Source: Fennellomyces sp. T-0311 (taxonomy: Eukaryota > Mucoromycota > Mucoromycetes > Mucorales > Lichtheimiaceae). From it: a stretch of DNA of 64,000 nucleotides. The position numbers were made by a program, and so were the translations under genes. A model generated the notes under the pieces. It did not search any database. It was given only the letters and a program-made list of their open reading frames with translations, and was not told where the DNA came from. Positions 1-13,351 of this stretch are shown in pieces (the stretch's first letter is position 1; each line of letters begins with the position of its first letter). Where the stretch lies: assembly GCA_025266875.1 (NCBI GenBank), contig JALLLT010000047.1, positions 1 to 64,000 on the forward strand, read 5' to 3'.

Positions 1-1144
1 TTCATGATGTTTGCGAGAATTGCCTTGTTCCAGACACGAGCAGGTTGCCGAACTATGCCAAAGCGGGCTTGGAGGACACCGAAAGCACGTTCGATATCCT
101 TGCGGACGGACTCTTGTCTCTTGGCAAAGTACTGTATGATTCTGCCTCAGATTCCGTATACATATTGTATTACACTAACCGACTTACCTGTTCTTTTTCA
201 CCCTGAGGGGCAGGGATTGTTTTCACAAGTGTGGACCAAGCAGGATATATACCATCGGCCAAATAGTACCCTTTGGTGTATTCATGGCCGTTGACAATGT
301 ATCGAATGGATGGTGCGCGATTGTGGATTACATCATCGAAGAGAGGAGATTTATGCAAGACATTGATGTCATTGCAGGCACCAGGAACACCGAAAAAGGA
401 ATGCCATATCCATAAGTCATGGGAGGCAACAGCTTCCAAAATGACAGTGGGCTTTTTTGCTTTTCCAGAGTACATGCCCTCCCAGCCTTTTGGACAATTC
501 TTCCATTCCCAATGCATGCAGTCGAGCGATCCGAGCATACCAGGGAAACCTCGTTGCTCATTAACCGCCAGTAATCTCTTTAAATCCTCTTCGTTTGGCG
601 ATCTAAGATATTTGGCGCCGAAGCATTCGATTATACCAGCGCAAAAGTGCTGTAGCGATTCTGCTGCTGTGGATGCGCCGATCTTCAAATATTCGTCGGT
701 AGCGTCAGCCGGTCCACCGTACGCCAACATGCGCATTGCTGCAGTTCCTTTCGCGTATGGATGGAAGGACAATGCTCCTTTGGCGTCAGGTCTTTGCTGG
801 AAGTACACATATTTGCTTTCCAGCTCGCGCATAACAGCTACAAATAACGAGCGTCTCATGCGATATCGTCTTCGAAAGAACACTCCGTCGTATCGAGGAC
901 TGGGGTCAAAGTAATCTTGCATAAGAATTTTCTCGAAAAGAGGCCTATTGCGAAGAACAACTTTGCGTTTTTTCTTCAGGGGCTTTTCGGCGCTTTCTCT
1001 TCTGCGTGCTGCTTCGCGATCTTCTTCCTCGTAGCTGGCCAACTGATCATCGATCAGCAGGTTGCTCTGCTGCACGATGTTATTGATGATGAATTGCGAA
1101 AGTGTTAGGTCGTCCATTCGTAGTGTAGGAGAAGAAGTAATCAT
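1..1144 (-). CDS. PIF/Harbinger-type DDE transposase (HARBI1-like), 3' end cut by window edge
   Basis: The product resembles the nuclease of PIF/Harbinger DNA transposons, which cuts and rejoins element ends in the nucleus. The first in-frame ATG is at 1142-1144; an upstream GTG is not used. One GT-AG intron lies at 132-187; joining it restores a frame that runs off the left edge. Visible motifs: a KKKRKV nuclear-localisation-like stretch near residue 57, the GSLDCMHW block (first Asp about 208), GACNDINVL (Asp about 259) and YYLADGIYP (Asp about 297). After the intron comes RKDIERAFGVLQARF, with the catalytic Glu about 333. A complete DDE triad is therefore present and no stop or frameshift is seen in about 365 codons, so the copy may be recent or domesticated. 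The MYB-like partner ORF of PIF elements and both element ends were not found. A domesticated HARBI1-like gene is the alternative. Confidence 0.88.
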
Positions 1145-2972
1145 TTTATTTTTCAGCACCGGTTCACTTTACTGAACTTCTATGACGTGTACGTAAAGTT
1201 AAAGTCATCGTGTTAAAGCTACGGCTGTAGAAAACGAACTGTAACGCTTTAAAGTCTGACTTCAAGTCCGAAATTGCAGTCGTTTTTTTAAAGTCACGGC
1301 TGTGGATGCTCTTATATTTAGGGACTATTAATTAATTTGGAATGTCAAGTTTATAGAAGCTATTTACCGTATAATGCATCCTTTGTTATGGATGTTGTAT
1401 GCGCTTTGATGGTGGAAAGCATCATCGCAAATTCAGGGCTATTATGATTTTTGTACCAGTAGTACACACGGTATGTCTAATCCTCTCACGCAAATGTATA
1501 GTTGAAAAGTTATATATTTAATGTGGTAGGTATTAGACTTACTCCTATCACACAAATGTATACATACTAGACATCAGTCTTTGTCAACCCCATTGGAAGT
1601 CTTTTTGCAGTCTTTGCAGTGCATTACGTAGTGGTAAACATCATGATTTTGGAAGGTTCGTGGAATTTTTCTAGATGCTCCCAGTAATCATTAGATTAAT
1701 CGAATATTGATAAAGTGCCTATAGAATACAAAGTAAACATGCTGTATTGTGATGACGACAAGCACGATGCAAGATATATTGCAAGCGCATGGTGGATATG
1801 ACACAAAGCACAAGTTATTTATGTAAAAAAAGTGACGAAGTAACCCATATGTAAACTTGCTTCTGCCTTTCTCATATACCTGTGGAAGCAAACACACACA
1901 CTTATAGTATTTGCACATCATGCCAGAGTTCGTGTGCACAGTATTGCATTCATGGCAATGCACGTGCGACTAAAGTTTAAATCAGCGTTGCTAGGGAACG
2001 ATTGCTTAATTATACCATGGAAATCATGACGAACCCCACTCTTCTCTTCTGCGCCATGGGTTTCCGTCATATTCAAATGAAGCGTATTTTTATGTGTAAT
2101 CGCTTTCAGCAGTTCTCAGTCTAACAGACGTACCCATGGCTCAAGCTGTACGATTCGGCATTATGCAAACAATTGCCTCATTGGACTCGAATCCACTGCT
2201 ACATATTGTGCATTTGACCGAAACCTATTACAAATATGACAGCATTCAGGATATTACTCTTTATATGATTGACTGTGCCTCATACCGGTTCAAATGTGTC
2301 ATATGATAATATTGTACTTGTTACTTCATTGATTGTAAATTTTACCAACCACAGCCTTGTTAAGTATAACAATTACAACATACATGGTCCTAAGTCGCCA
2401 ATTTCAAGATGCTGGATCATATGGCATAGCATACGCACACTTCGTAAGTATGCAACTTGCCCGATAAGCTTCTCTTTAGTAGCACTCGAAGTAGGCTTTT
2501 AGATTCTTTGCTGTTCCTGTAAGGATTAAATAACGCACGTATGTCCTGCGACAAACATTTCGTCAATTATTTCTTCTGTGGATGTAACTCTTTCTTTAAA
2601 TAAGGCTACATATGTCTTCAGATAATGCTGCAGGTCTGTGCAGATCACTTATGCCGAAAAATTAAGGATTGAACTTACCAACATTAATATCATAGCTATT
2701 TGGTGAAGGTCTACCAGCAACAGGTAAAACCCTACCATCACATCACCTTGGTTGTACATACTTTCACACTATGTACGTATCGAGGACAAAGTTCTCACTG
2801 AGGATGACTACCATAGTTTACTGCTGGCAGCCTGTGGAAGCGGAGACATTGCTGTTTAGGCTTTTAGGCAGAGTTATCAATATTTATTTTTTATTGAAGA
2901 GTACAAAGATGCGATCATATACATATTACTGTATCTTTGCTTTTCCACGGAACAAGTTATACATGTACAATA
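1145..2972. other. Gene-poor stretch between transposase and F-box gene
   Basis: No supported gene. Immediately 5' of the transposase, at about 1213-1310, two related blocks read TAAAG(C/T)(T/C)ACGGCTGT(A/G)GA. They could be subterminal repeats of the transposon, but no terminal inverted repeat can be confirmed because the left end is outside the window. The rest is AT-rich with only short chance ORFs. Confidence 0.5.
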
Positions 2973-4968
2973 TCAGAAGCTCACACGCTCAATGCAAATT
3001 TCTTCTAAGACCATTGGATCTTCGTGTTCACCAAAGTACAGTACTTTCCAGTGACCAGAAGTGGAGTTTGTCGTACCTTTCCAATTTGCTTCTTCAATCA
3101 GTGCCTTTACTTCATGGAGCCTGAGATACTTGTCATTATCTGTTAGCACGGTATTGTAAAACTTGATGCTGAGTAAACTCTGGCTCGTGTTGAGCATTCT
3201 CCGTAAGCCTTCTTTGTCAATATACATGTATTCATTACCGCCAGACCAATCCGCATAAACCGTTTTGAGGAGCGATAAAGTAGCTAAGGCGTCAAGGATA
3301 TCAAAGCTTACATTGCGCACTTGCTGAAGATTCAAGTTTTCGATTCTAGTTTCGCGGAGCAGCCTGATAAACTCCAGTAAATCTCCGCTTGACACGGTTG
3401 AGCCAAGATCTATGTCCAATTTTTTCACTGTCTGTATCATGGCAAGCGTCTTGAGTGCTTCCAAGCCAAGTTCCGGTTTAATCCTCATGGCATACACCAC
3501 CTCCAGGTTCGAGTTGCGAGTAAATCTCTGGAAAAAAACCGCTGACAATGCGCTCTCGTTTGAAGCGCTGTTACCATTGGACGTAAATTCAACATCGTCT
3601 AGTTCGAGAGCTTTTAGACGCGCAGGACATTCAAAATGTGTTGGTATTTCGTTGAATAACTTTAAGTTCGATAGAACCAGCTTTTCCAGTGCGGGAAACC
3701 GTCCAAGAACCGTCGGCATGCAGAAGCCATCAATCAGTACGTTTTCTAGGTGTAGGTTCACGAGACATTCCATGATGCGAAGGGAGTGAAAACCAGACGA
3801 TGAAATGACCATGGCATGTGGAACGCACAAATCCAAGACTTTTAAAACAGGACACCGGTTGAGCAAAGCGATCAGCGACGCAATACTGAAATTGATTAGC
3901 CTCGCCGTCAAAAAGCGTAAGCTTGGCATGCAAAGTGATTGGAATACGGGAGACCAGTCAAAGTGATGGAAGGTGTATCTGGTAATTGACAAGTGTTCCA
4001 GTGTGCCCTGGTATCTCTTCAAACATCGCACAAGCTTGTCTACATCATAATCATCAGTCGCGTCAAGATAGCGTAGCCCATTGGAGTCTTCAAGATGTTC
4101 GATCTCCTTGGACCATGAGAAAGCGATTGAAAGGAAGGTGAGTTTTGGACACCAAGTAAAGAGTGAGTCGAGATCAACGATAGAAGATTGACCAGCGAAC
4201 GAGTCGGACACGTTAGGTGGAATAATTAAACATCTCAGCACTGGACACCTTTTGAGGATCCATTCAAGCTGCTTCTTGGTTATCATGCCTCTGTCGATAA
4301 GATAAAGGTATGTGATCTTTGTGCACGGAGAATCCAGCGAGATACTGATGTGCTGCTGAGCCATCGCATCCTCGATACATTGAAAATCACCCGTGGTAGT
4401 GTATGAAAAATGGGTAAGGCTTGGACATGCGTTGAGAACAGATAGTAACGCTATGTCGGATTCATGACGCTCCAACTCCAAGCGTGTTAAACATGACCCG
4501 AGTTGTCTGAGCAAGTCGACGAACTCATACTGTTCCTCCGTAGCACATTGCACAAGACCTAATTGATGCAGTGAGAAACTACTATAGTTTCCAACCACTG
4601 ATCTTACGAAGAGACTCGATTTTTGTACAGTTCCATTCTACAAGTCGTTGCATCAGAGTGACAGATGATACGCGTTGCAATACTACGCACTTCACATGGC
4701 TACCCAAGCACCGTTGGCGCCGGTGGTTATCCGCACGCACATCGCCTTCCTTGAATCGTAGCTCCCTCCATATCTTTTGTGTGTATTGAGGGATTGCATG
4801 GTACCAATCACGACAGACCGCCATGGACGTTAGACAATCTTGCTGCGATAGGTAGGAAAAAATCTCGATTGCAACATCAGAATGTAACGTGTGCATGAAG
4901 CTTAATTGTTGAGCTGATGGGACTTTCGAGACAGGAACGATGTCGTCGCCAGTGATTGTTGTCATCAT
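2973..4968 (-). CDS. F-box / leucine-rich repeat protein
   Basis: Probable substrate-recognition subunit of an SCF ubiquitin ligase. The N-terminal F-box would bind Skp1 and the LRR solenoid the target. The start is the first of two adjacent ATGs at 4963-4968; an upstream in-frame GTG at 5010 is not credible. One 49-nt intron (4559-4607, GTAAG...ATTAG) joins two different frames without loss (…IESLR|LVQCATEEQ…), giving 648 residues. The F-box is at about 27-70 (HSDVAIEIFSYLSQQDCL, then WYHAIPQYTQKIWREL). The remaining 550 residues are irregular LRRs of the L..L.L..C type common in Mucorales. A decayed paralogue lies on the other strand at about 28.4-29.3 kb. Substrate unknown. Confidence 0.85.
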
Positions 4969-5513
4969 TGTTGCTGTACGCGATATTGAGGAAGAGGAAA
5001 TGTGTGTCACCTTAGAAAGCTGTGCGAGTCAATTAAACTGCTGGTACACCTAATTGTGAGTATTTCGTATAGGATGCCTAATCATCAAAGTTCACTATTA
5101 AGCATCCATCGCTATATAGTTTGCTGATCGAAACCCAGACTGTTTGATCTACCCTACTATTTATCAGGTACAATTGATGAAGCAGGCATCAGCTGTGTAA
5201 AAAAGTAACTTGGGTACTGTAGAACTCATTGTACGCGTAGCTAATACCATGATAACTTTTAAACTGAGTAACATGCGGATATCGCTGCATTTTTGTGCTT
5301 GAATTGATGCACGTATATGCTCTGCATATATACCAGTAAAGAAGGGCTATACGAGCCGTTACTCACTGCCGCACGTATCCATATTACTCACCCACATAGC
5401 GCCCTTATCATCACTCCACCTTGTACGTTGTTATTGTTTATCTTTCATCTTTTTGTTGAAAAAAAAGTACTTCGTATATAGTAGAGGTGTTATGTACAGG
5501 AAACAGAACTGAT
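4969..5513. other. Intergenic, F-box promoter / C1-THF synthase 3' flank
   Basis: Contains the upstream region of the minus-strand F-box gene and the 3' flank of the minus-strand C1-THF synthase gene. No gene or repeat is seen; no clear TATA box precedes the F-box ATG. Confidence 0.5.
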
Positions 5514-8500
5514 TTAGAAAAGACCAAGAACATTGCCTTCCTCATCAAGATCGACATCAAAGAAGCAAGGGCGGGTAGGCAAACCAGGCATGGTCTGCAT
5601 GGAACCGACCAAAGGATACAAGAAGCCAGCGCCAACGGAAGCACGGATATCACGGATGGGGACGGTGAAGCCAGTGGGCACACCCTTCAATGCAGGGTCG
5701 TGACTAAAGCTGTATTGCGTCTTGGCCATACAGATTGGCAAAGAGCCGAAGCCCTGCTTGGTATACGTCTCAATCTTGCTCTTGGCCAAATCACTCAATT
5801 CGACACCATCGGCACCGTAAATCTCCTTGCAGATGGATTCGATCTTCTTCTCGATAGGCTGATCCAAATCGTACAAGAACTTGAACTTCTTGTCCTTGTC
5901 ACAGGCATCAATCACGGCCTTGCCGAGATCCACCGCACCCAGGCCACCACGAGCCCAGTGATCACATGCCACAGCATCATCAGCACCGGCATTCAAGGAC
6001 AACTTGCGGATAATTTCCATTTCAGCATCGGTGTCCGAGGTGAAACGGTTAATGGCAACCACAACCGAAATACCAAACTTCTTTGCGTTTTCAATATGCT
6101 TGACAAGGTTAGCGCAACCCTTCTCCAAGAACTCGAGGTTTTCTTCGGTGTAGGCATCAGGAAGGGGCTTGCCGGCGACAACATCAGGAGCACCACCGTG
6201 CATCTTGAGAGCGCGGACAGTGGCAACAATCACGACAGCATCGGGCACAAGACCAGAGACGCGACACTTGATGTCAAAGAACTTTTCCATGCCCATGTCA
6301 GCACCGAAACCAGCCTCGGTCACGACGTAACCTGGTTCCATATCCGTCTCACTACCTGCCAACTTGAGTGCGACTTTATCAGCCAAAACCGACGAGTTGC
6401 CGTGAGCAATGTTTGCGAAAGGACCGGCGTGTACAAGGACGGGTGTGCCTTCCAAAGTCTGCATCAAGTTGGGCTTGATGGCATCCTTCATGAGAACAGT
6501 CAAAGCACCACCGATACCCAAATCATCGGCAGTGATAGGATCACCACTCTTGCTACTGGCAACCACCATGTTACCGAGACGCTGGCGCATATCCTTCAGA
6601 TCCGTAGCCAAAGCCAACACAGCCATGACTTCACTAGCAACCGAAATGTCAAAGCCGGTGGTACGCTCCTGGCCCTTCTCAGTGGGGTTCTGACCAACGG
6701 TGATCTTGCGCAAGAAACGGTCGTTGATGTCCACAACGCGTTGCCAGGTGATAGTTTCGGGATCAATATCGAGACGAGCAAAGCGACCAATTTCTTCCTC
6801 TGTCAGTTCTTCGGGTTGCGTCTTATTGATGCCCAATTTCTATATCGACTCTAAGAACGATGCTCTCCCAATACGTATATAGCTTATTTACCTCGAGACG
6901 TTTCAGCATGACAGGAGCAAACTTGCGGACGCCCTTTTTGGCAGGACACAAACGGTTGAACAAGGCCTTGTTTGTCTGGGTATTCTCATGGAACATACGG
7001 GCATCCAGAGCAGCAGCGAGCAAGTTGTTGGCAGCAGTGACAGCATGGATATCACCAGTCAAATGTAAGTTAAACTCATCCATAGGAATGACTTGTGAGT
7101 AACCACCACCAGCGGCACCGCCCTTGATACCAAAGGTGGGGCCTTGGGAAGGCTGGCGAACACATGCAAATGCCACCTTGTTCAAGTGCGCACCGAGAGC
7201 CTGAACTAAACCGATGGTTGTGGTAGACTTGCCCTCACCCAACGGAGTGGGGGTAATACCAGTAACCACGATGTAACGACCATCTTTCCGGTGTTCGAGA
7301 CGCTTAAGCACATCCAATCCGATCTTGGCCTTAGAGGCACCGTAGAGCTCGTATTCGCCAGCACTCAAACCGAGTTCACGGCACAAAACTTCCATGTGCT
7401 TAGGAGTCTGTGATCTGGCGATTTCGATATCGCTGGGCACCGGCGTCTTGAGATCGATCGAAAGAGGTGCAATGTTGCGGGTACGGCTCAGATCGAACCA
7501 GCGCTTGGCACTAACCCAGGTATTCTCCATCAACATAGCAACGGTCATGGGACCAACGCCTCCAGGCACGGGCGTAATGGCGCTGGCAACTTCAGCTGCC
7601 TTGTTGTATTCGACGTCGCCTACCCAACGCATACCTGACTTTTTGGTTGAATCTAAAGAGAACCTTCGATGAGTCTCCCGGTTCCTCCATGCGCATGAAT
7701 GGCTAACTAACCAGGAACGCCGTTGGTACCAACATCGATGACCACAGCACCAGGCTTGATCCAGTCTCCCTTGACAAACTCGGCATTGCCGATGGCTACC
7801 ACCACAATATCGGCTTGCTTGACCTATTGTCCCTAATGTGAATAATAATCCTATGATAGAAAGGACAAGCTTACAATGCTTTCGACGTCCTGGGTTCTGG
7901 AGTGGCAAATCGTAACGGTGGCGTTGGCTGCCGTGAGAAGTGTAGCAACAGGTGCGCCCTACATGCACAAGCATAAACCTTAATTTGAATTCAAGAGCAC
8001 AAGCCCAAACTCCTTACTAACCACAATATCACTACGTCCCAACACGACGGCACGCTTGCCGTTGATATCGATGCCAGTTGAGCGAAGCAAGGTAATAATA
8101 CCCTTTGGCGTGCATGGCAAGAACAAAGGCTCGGCTGACTTTTTGGCCATGTTACCGATATTGACGGTGTGGAAACTATATGCATGCAAGGCTTAGAAAT
8201 ATTCTTGCATGCTGCAAGTATGATATTAATATTACCCGTCAACATCCTTCTGGTAGTCGATTGCTTCGACGACGGAAGTTTCATCGATATGTGGAGGCAA
8301 AGGCATTTGAACCAGAATGCCATGGATACCATAGTCATCGTTCAGCGAACGCACCTTTTCCAATAGTTCTGCTTGCGACACCGATTCCGGAAGCTTTTGC
8401 AACGTGAACTGGATGCCTGCCTATATAACTAAGCCGTTAATATTTTGATCCCTTACGTGTTACTCAGATAATACCTCCTTGGCAGCACGCTCCTTCATGC

Positions 8501-8810
8501 GAATGTACACGGATGAGTCATCGCGCTCACCCACTTGAACAATGGCAAGGTGAGGTTTGAAGTGTGGGAACTTAAGCTTGGTAGCTGCGATGTTCTCCTT
8601 GACTTGTTGGCGCACAGACCTATAGAAAAAACAGCTTTTGTAAGGGTCATTGTTGACAATGCAAGGGCTCCGGAATGGCACATACTGCGCGACGGCTTTT
8701 CCATCAATAATTGTAGCAGGCATGCTTCTGAATGAGCGTGTCGGCACCCGAACGAAACGTGAAAGTGAGAGCGTGGAAAACCGACGACAGGCAAGCGCTC
8801 CCAAAAGCAT
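5514..8810 (-). CDS. MIS1: C1-tetrahydrofolate synthase, trifunctional, with mitochondrial leader
   Basis: One polypeptide carries methylene-THF dehydrogenase, methenyl-THF cyclohydrolase and 10-formyl-THF synthetase. Together these interconvert one-carbon folates for purines, methionine and formyl-Met-tRNA. Eight exons, separated by introns 8620-8685, 8421-8474, 8176-8235, 7959-8021, 7824-7874, 7653-7711 and 6840-6891 (51-66 nt, all GT-AG), join to 963 codons, the usual family size. Residues 1-29 are Arg/Ser-rich without acids, as in a mitochondrial presequence, and are followed by a second Met at residue 30. The dehydrogenase/cyclohydrolase domain shows [12 protein letters not shown] (catalytic Lys), [12 protein letters not shown] and GRSDIVGAPVA. 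The synthetase domain shows the P-loop TPLGEGKST at about 404-412 and [12 protein letters not shown]. It ends in GLF as homologues do. Mis1 (mitochondrial) versus Ade3 (cytosolic) assignment rests on the leader only. Confidence 0.96.
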
Positions 8811-11800
8811 ATCTATTTTTTTTTAGGTTTTGCCGAGACAGGTGTGGGACTTGGATCTGGAGAGGATCTCCGCTGCTTTCTTTGCTTTTCGTATAGTTAT
8901 TGTTTGCTTCGAGGAATACTTCAAACGCCTCGGTTCCGGCAATCCGATGTCGTGACCCTATTGTGCGTTTGCCTTGTAGTTTCTTAAATACGCCTACGCG
9001 TATAAGAGTGGCGTTATATTGTGATTATGTCCTGATACTATTCAACATAAAGCCATGGGCTTTTATACCAATTGGTTTACAATTTAGTTATTATCTGATG
9101 ATGCCTTAGAGCACATCTCGGAGATATTGCGGTTGGGAACTGTGTTGTTGATGATGGACAATATACACACATGGTGACGATAATGTACTTGAGGTTGATA
9201 ATGACCTGCGGAGCTTGAGCATGCACTTGGCTGTATACATGATGACTACGTGAAGGGAAGTTCCGTGTCTCCGCCGTTGCTATATTGTCACGCCCAGATG
9301 GTCTGCCCTCGACAACTCTTGACTTGTACGCTGAGGCTTTGGTAAAGAAACCTTTGATGGTTATCAGCATTGCGTAACACTTTCCACAAAAAAATTAAGT
9401 TTTGTCTGTGCGACAGGTAGGATACACTTACCAAGTTGCCTAGTACTACTAAAGCTAGCCTTCGGCCTTTACCGCCTTGGTATGGGGTATTTTTCTCGAT
9501 CCACATAGGGAAACTGAAAGATATGTAAATAGAAGAAGCGCAAAATTATTACTAAACCCAATATTAAAGTGTACGAAGGTAAAATGGATGCATTCATGAG
9601 GTTCGTCTAGTTACCGGTGTTGCAGAGTACACATGTATTAAGCGGGCTTGTTCAAAAGAATGCTGCCCACAAAGAAGCCATAAAGTATGGCATAAATCGC
9701 GTAATAATATGTTATCATCCAGCCTAGTATAAACTACCTCTAGTTTCCAGTTTTTTTTTGTTTCTACTTGGGATGCATTAAAATGCGTGATCATGACTGT
9801 CTTATCACTCATGATAATACTGTACATAACTTGCTACATATACCAGAATCTAATCGGTTGTTCGGCAAAATGTCTGGTAAAGAAAAGACTCCGATTCTTC
9901 CATAAAAGAAATAACTATTCACTAATATTAAGTGCCCCGTTATTACTACTCCCTCTTTTCTTCTTATCATCAGTTAACTTAGGACACAAAGTAGCTTAAC
10001 GGAATGTAATACGGGTTCCAATAAATGAAACTTGGAAAAAAGCAAATTCTTCTTATTGAAAAAAAAGGAAATAACTTAAGACTTTTTTAAGTGTGGCAAT
10101 TTGCAAATCTAAATACGGTAGGTTATCCATCAACGGTTACCAGACTCTCAATCTATAACCATCTTAACATATACTTTATTTACATCTTTGACATATATAT
10201 AAACCATAATCACATCATAGCTGATACTGCTATTAGTACCGCCAGGATTAGTGTATAAGTATAAAAAGCAAAATACATCAAATGCACCGTCAGTAGTGAA
10301 AAACCAGGCGGTCTCCGTCAGAAATACGGGTACCTACTTCTTCTGAAAAGAATTCTAAGATTATTAAAGGCATGAGTAACTACGACCTATTAAAATTTGA
10401 TTCTCTTGAAGTTAGTCATAGAAGCATACTCAAAGACGATTGACCTAGTAAAACTTTCTTCCGACCAATTCAATCGATTCCAGGCCGTCTTCAAAACCCG
10501 CGTCGCGCGAAATTAAGACTAAGCAACTCTTTTATAACTGTCATTTGCAGCCCTTAAGCTATACCTCTCATGGCAGGACCTTATAACCATAAACACGCTT
10601 GCCACTGTTTAACCGCTTTCCGTGAAATACAGATGCTTCTTCGGATCTGTGATAGACAGCGCAACCATATTTAGTATATGTACTCCAATACTTTTGACCA
10701 CAGTCGATGACTGAAAATTATGTACGTAGTATGTATCTGGAAGCATGTCATCCCCGGAAATTCCAATAAGGATCCATTATCAGAAAAGTAAAGCATGGGC
10801 GCTTTTTCTAAAAAAAAAGATCGGACTCGGGGTGTGTGTGTTACTATTATCTCTGCTCGTAAGCCACTACATCGGTGCCATAGGCAGCATATCCTAATAG
10901 CCTAGCAACAGAGTAGAGCTCATGTTGCACTCTAGAAGGATTCGTAGTTAGTATGATTCAGACCATTCATACGATACCAAACAATGCGAGCGTGAAGAAA
11001 CCAATATCATTTCTATTCGCCCTTAGAATATCAATGAAATATAGCTGTTGTTTTTTTTAAAGATCTCTTTTTCGACTACGTGGGAACGACTAGTTCTATC
11101 AACGATTCATAATGATAATTTACATTGTGGTTCACGAATGTATTGCTAAACACTGTTACGCTTAGTATGCGTTACGTACACTACGGAGCTTCACGCCGGA
11201 AAACGGGAACGTGAAAATGGCGTGAAAATGAATAACAACAGCGGTAATCCGCATAAGTAAAAGCACATCAGCTGATATGGCGCTTAGTACATATCCAATA
11301 GATAGAATAGGTGTGGAGTTAACCATGCATCAAGGCTCCATAACGTATAGCCGAGTGTTCCGCTAGTCTTCTTAATTCAAAACGTGGAACCACTTATTTT
11401 CGTCAGAAGATTACACGAGGAACGAGAAAAGGAGATGGGGACTCGAATGTACGTAGTGTGTGCATCAATGACCGACTATCGATCTACCATATACGCAACT
11501 TCTTCAATTTCTATGATTCCCGGGTCATCAATAAGAAGCAAAGTACGACAAACGACTTTTTTTCCTGGATTATATTGGCTGCTAGTAAGCCGATCAGGGA
11601 CTTCGTCTAAAAAAAGTTTTTTTTTTTTTGCTGCGTGTTTTTTGCTAATATGCCTAGCCAGCACTTATGATCATTCTATCACACAGAACTAGAGAGATAA
11701 CTTGATATAAATATATTAAGAAGACCGAATATCGGAAATAATGGCCCCAGGTTACTGACTGCAAGGCGGGAAAAATGGCAGATAAAGGGCTGGTGGGAAC

Positions 11801-13351
11801 GCTTCAAATCAGCTCTTCTATATGGCCACTGGCACCTTACTTATTTAATTTCGATAGTGTATCTATTCAATAATTGCACTTATCATTGGTGGGGAACGAA
11901 TAATGGGCGCAAGTTAGTCGTTTACTTTTGGTAAGAAGACATTTTAAGAATCCAGAAGCGAAAAGACCGCTACTTCTTTTTTATTGTTACACGCTACCCC
12001 CCCCCCTCTCTACCCCACAAAAGATAATTGGCTTATCACGGCGCTCATTTCTCGATTGAAGGAGCGAGTTTATTTTTCTGACTTTACACACGCTTTCTCT
12101 CCGCATGCTTTGGAGAGGAAAGGAAAAAGATAAAAGAAAACAGATCAGTCTTGTCATAGGAATGGAGGATCTATTTCTGGATATGGGTCCGTGCTTGTCG
12201 TTTCCGTAAGATTTACCGGGATCATGTATTGCAAAACAAGTATTCTCGAGCTTCACATGGCATATAATGGATTTGGCAGGGAAAAAACTTGTGGCGATGG
12301 TAACAAGGCAAATGTTTACCAAAGTACAGGGACACCGGATAAATATGTAGAGCGTATTACATCGTGAGAATAAAAAAGGTTGTTCATATCCACTCGATTA
12401 CCATTCCGAGAGATCTACTTGATCCGATCGAGATTTATTTTAATGAATGATTTGGGCAAACTATAAGAACATCACAATGGCAATGGTGTGTGAAAGTATA
12501 CTTTGTCCAAAGGGTGTTGCGTTACACTTTTCCCCCAGTTTTTTTTTACGTATATGCTCGTGTGAACTTTGCCCGAATTGGGATACTCCGACCAAGAAAA
12601 CCCAAATACTTTCTCTCACCAAAAGAACTGCCCTCTCTGAAGGGAAGCATGGAAAAAAAATGCGGCAAGCAAGTTAAAAAAGGGTCGAATGCCGGATGGC
12701 TGGGGTAATACGGAAACATTATGAGAGATGGAACGAGCGGGGTGTACAACAATTGTTTCTCTGGCTTTTGGGATTTGACTAAAAGCGTATCGCTGGTTAA
12801 ACCTAGATACGTCTGCGTAGGCGCTGGAAAAAGCTTTTCCCCTGGTTTGTCATTACGTGATGTCGAGAAATAGTACATAAAGACCAAGGAAATTGCCCAA
12901 CACCCCGTCTAATCGATGAGATCCCAGAGTACCATCGATCGGACACTCTGTACTTGATATTCTTTTTACTTTTGAACATCGTAACGAAAAAAATGAAAAC
13001 AGTCAGACCATATTATTATATCAGGTAATTGCCAGCGTGCTGCGGGGTAGTTTGGGTGCGGGGGACTGTGCGCACCCCGCAAAAAAAGAGACTTGTCAAT
13101 TTGGTTAACGTCACAGCCCTATACAGTGGATCGACAATAAAACTGATTATAAAGTTCACGGGTGTTCCAACGGTTCCTTCCGCGGTGTAATCTGCAATAA
13201 CTTGGGCCTTTGGCCACTTCGGAAAAACTAGCGGGATTCAACAACCGAGTATAAATAACGCCTACCTTTCCTTTTGGTTTCAACGGTTCGTCACTTCTTG
13301 TCAACTCTCTTTCCTATTTTTTTTTTTTACTCTTTTCCAAAAAAAAACACC
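8811..13351. other. 4.5-kb gene-poor region
   Basis: The first 150 bp are the pyrimidine/purine-rich promoter of C1-THF synthase. On the minus strand at about 9425-9830 there are coding-like pieces with plausible splice signals (acceptor TTTCAG near 9512, donor GTAAGT near 9430), but no assembly gives a recognisable protein. From 9.85 to 13.2 kb the DNA is AT-rich with homopolymer runs and only short chance ORFs; I see no RNA gene there. A C-run at about 11998-12005 and a pyrimidine run just before 13352 stand out. Confidence 0.4.
13250..13257 (+). promoter_or_regulatory. TATA box of AP-1-like bZIP gene
   Basis: TATAAATA about 100 bp upstream of the ATG at 13352, followed by a pyrimidine-rich leader (CTTTCC...TTTTTTTTTAC), a typical fungal core promoter layout. 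Confidence 0.55.

Noticed and set aside
273..914. 213-codon plus-strand ORF opposite the transposase
   Set aside because: Antisense of the DDE transposase exon; no domain recognisable.
1213..1310. Repeated TAAAG..ACGGCTGT.GA blocks as transposon terminal repeats
   Set aside because: Suggestive, but the other end of the element is outside the window, so no inverted repeat or target duplication can be shown.
5487..6854. 455-codon plus-strand ORF opposite C1-THF synthase
   Set aside because: It is the antisense shadow of the conserved synthetase exon; the minus strand encodes all family motifs.
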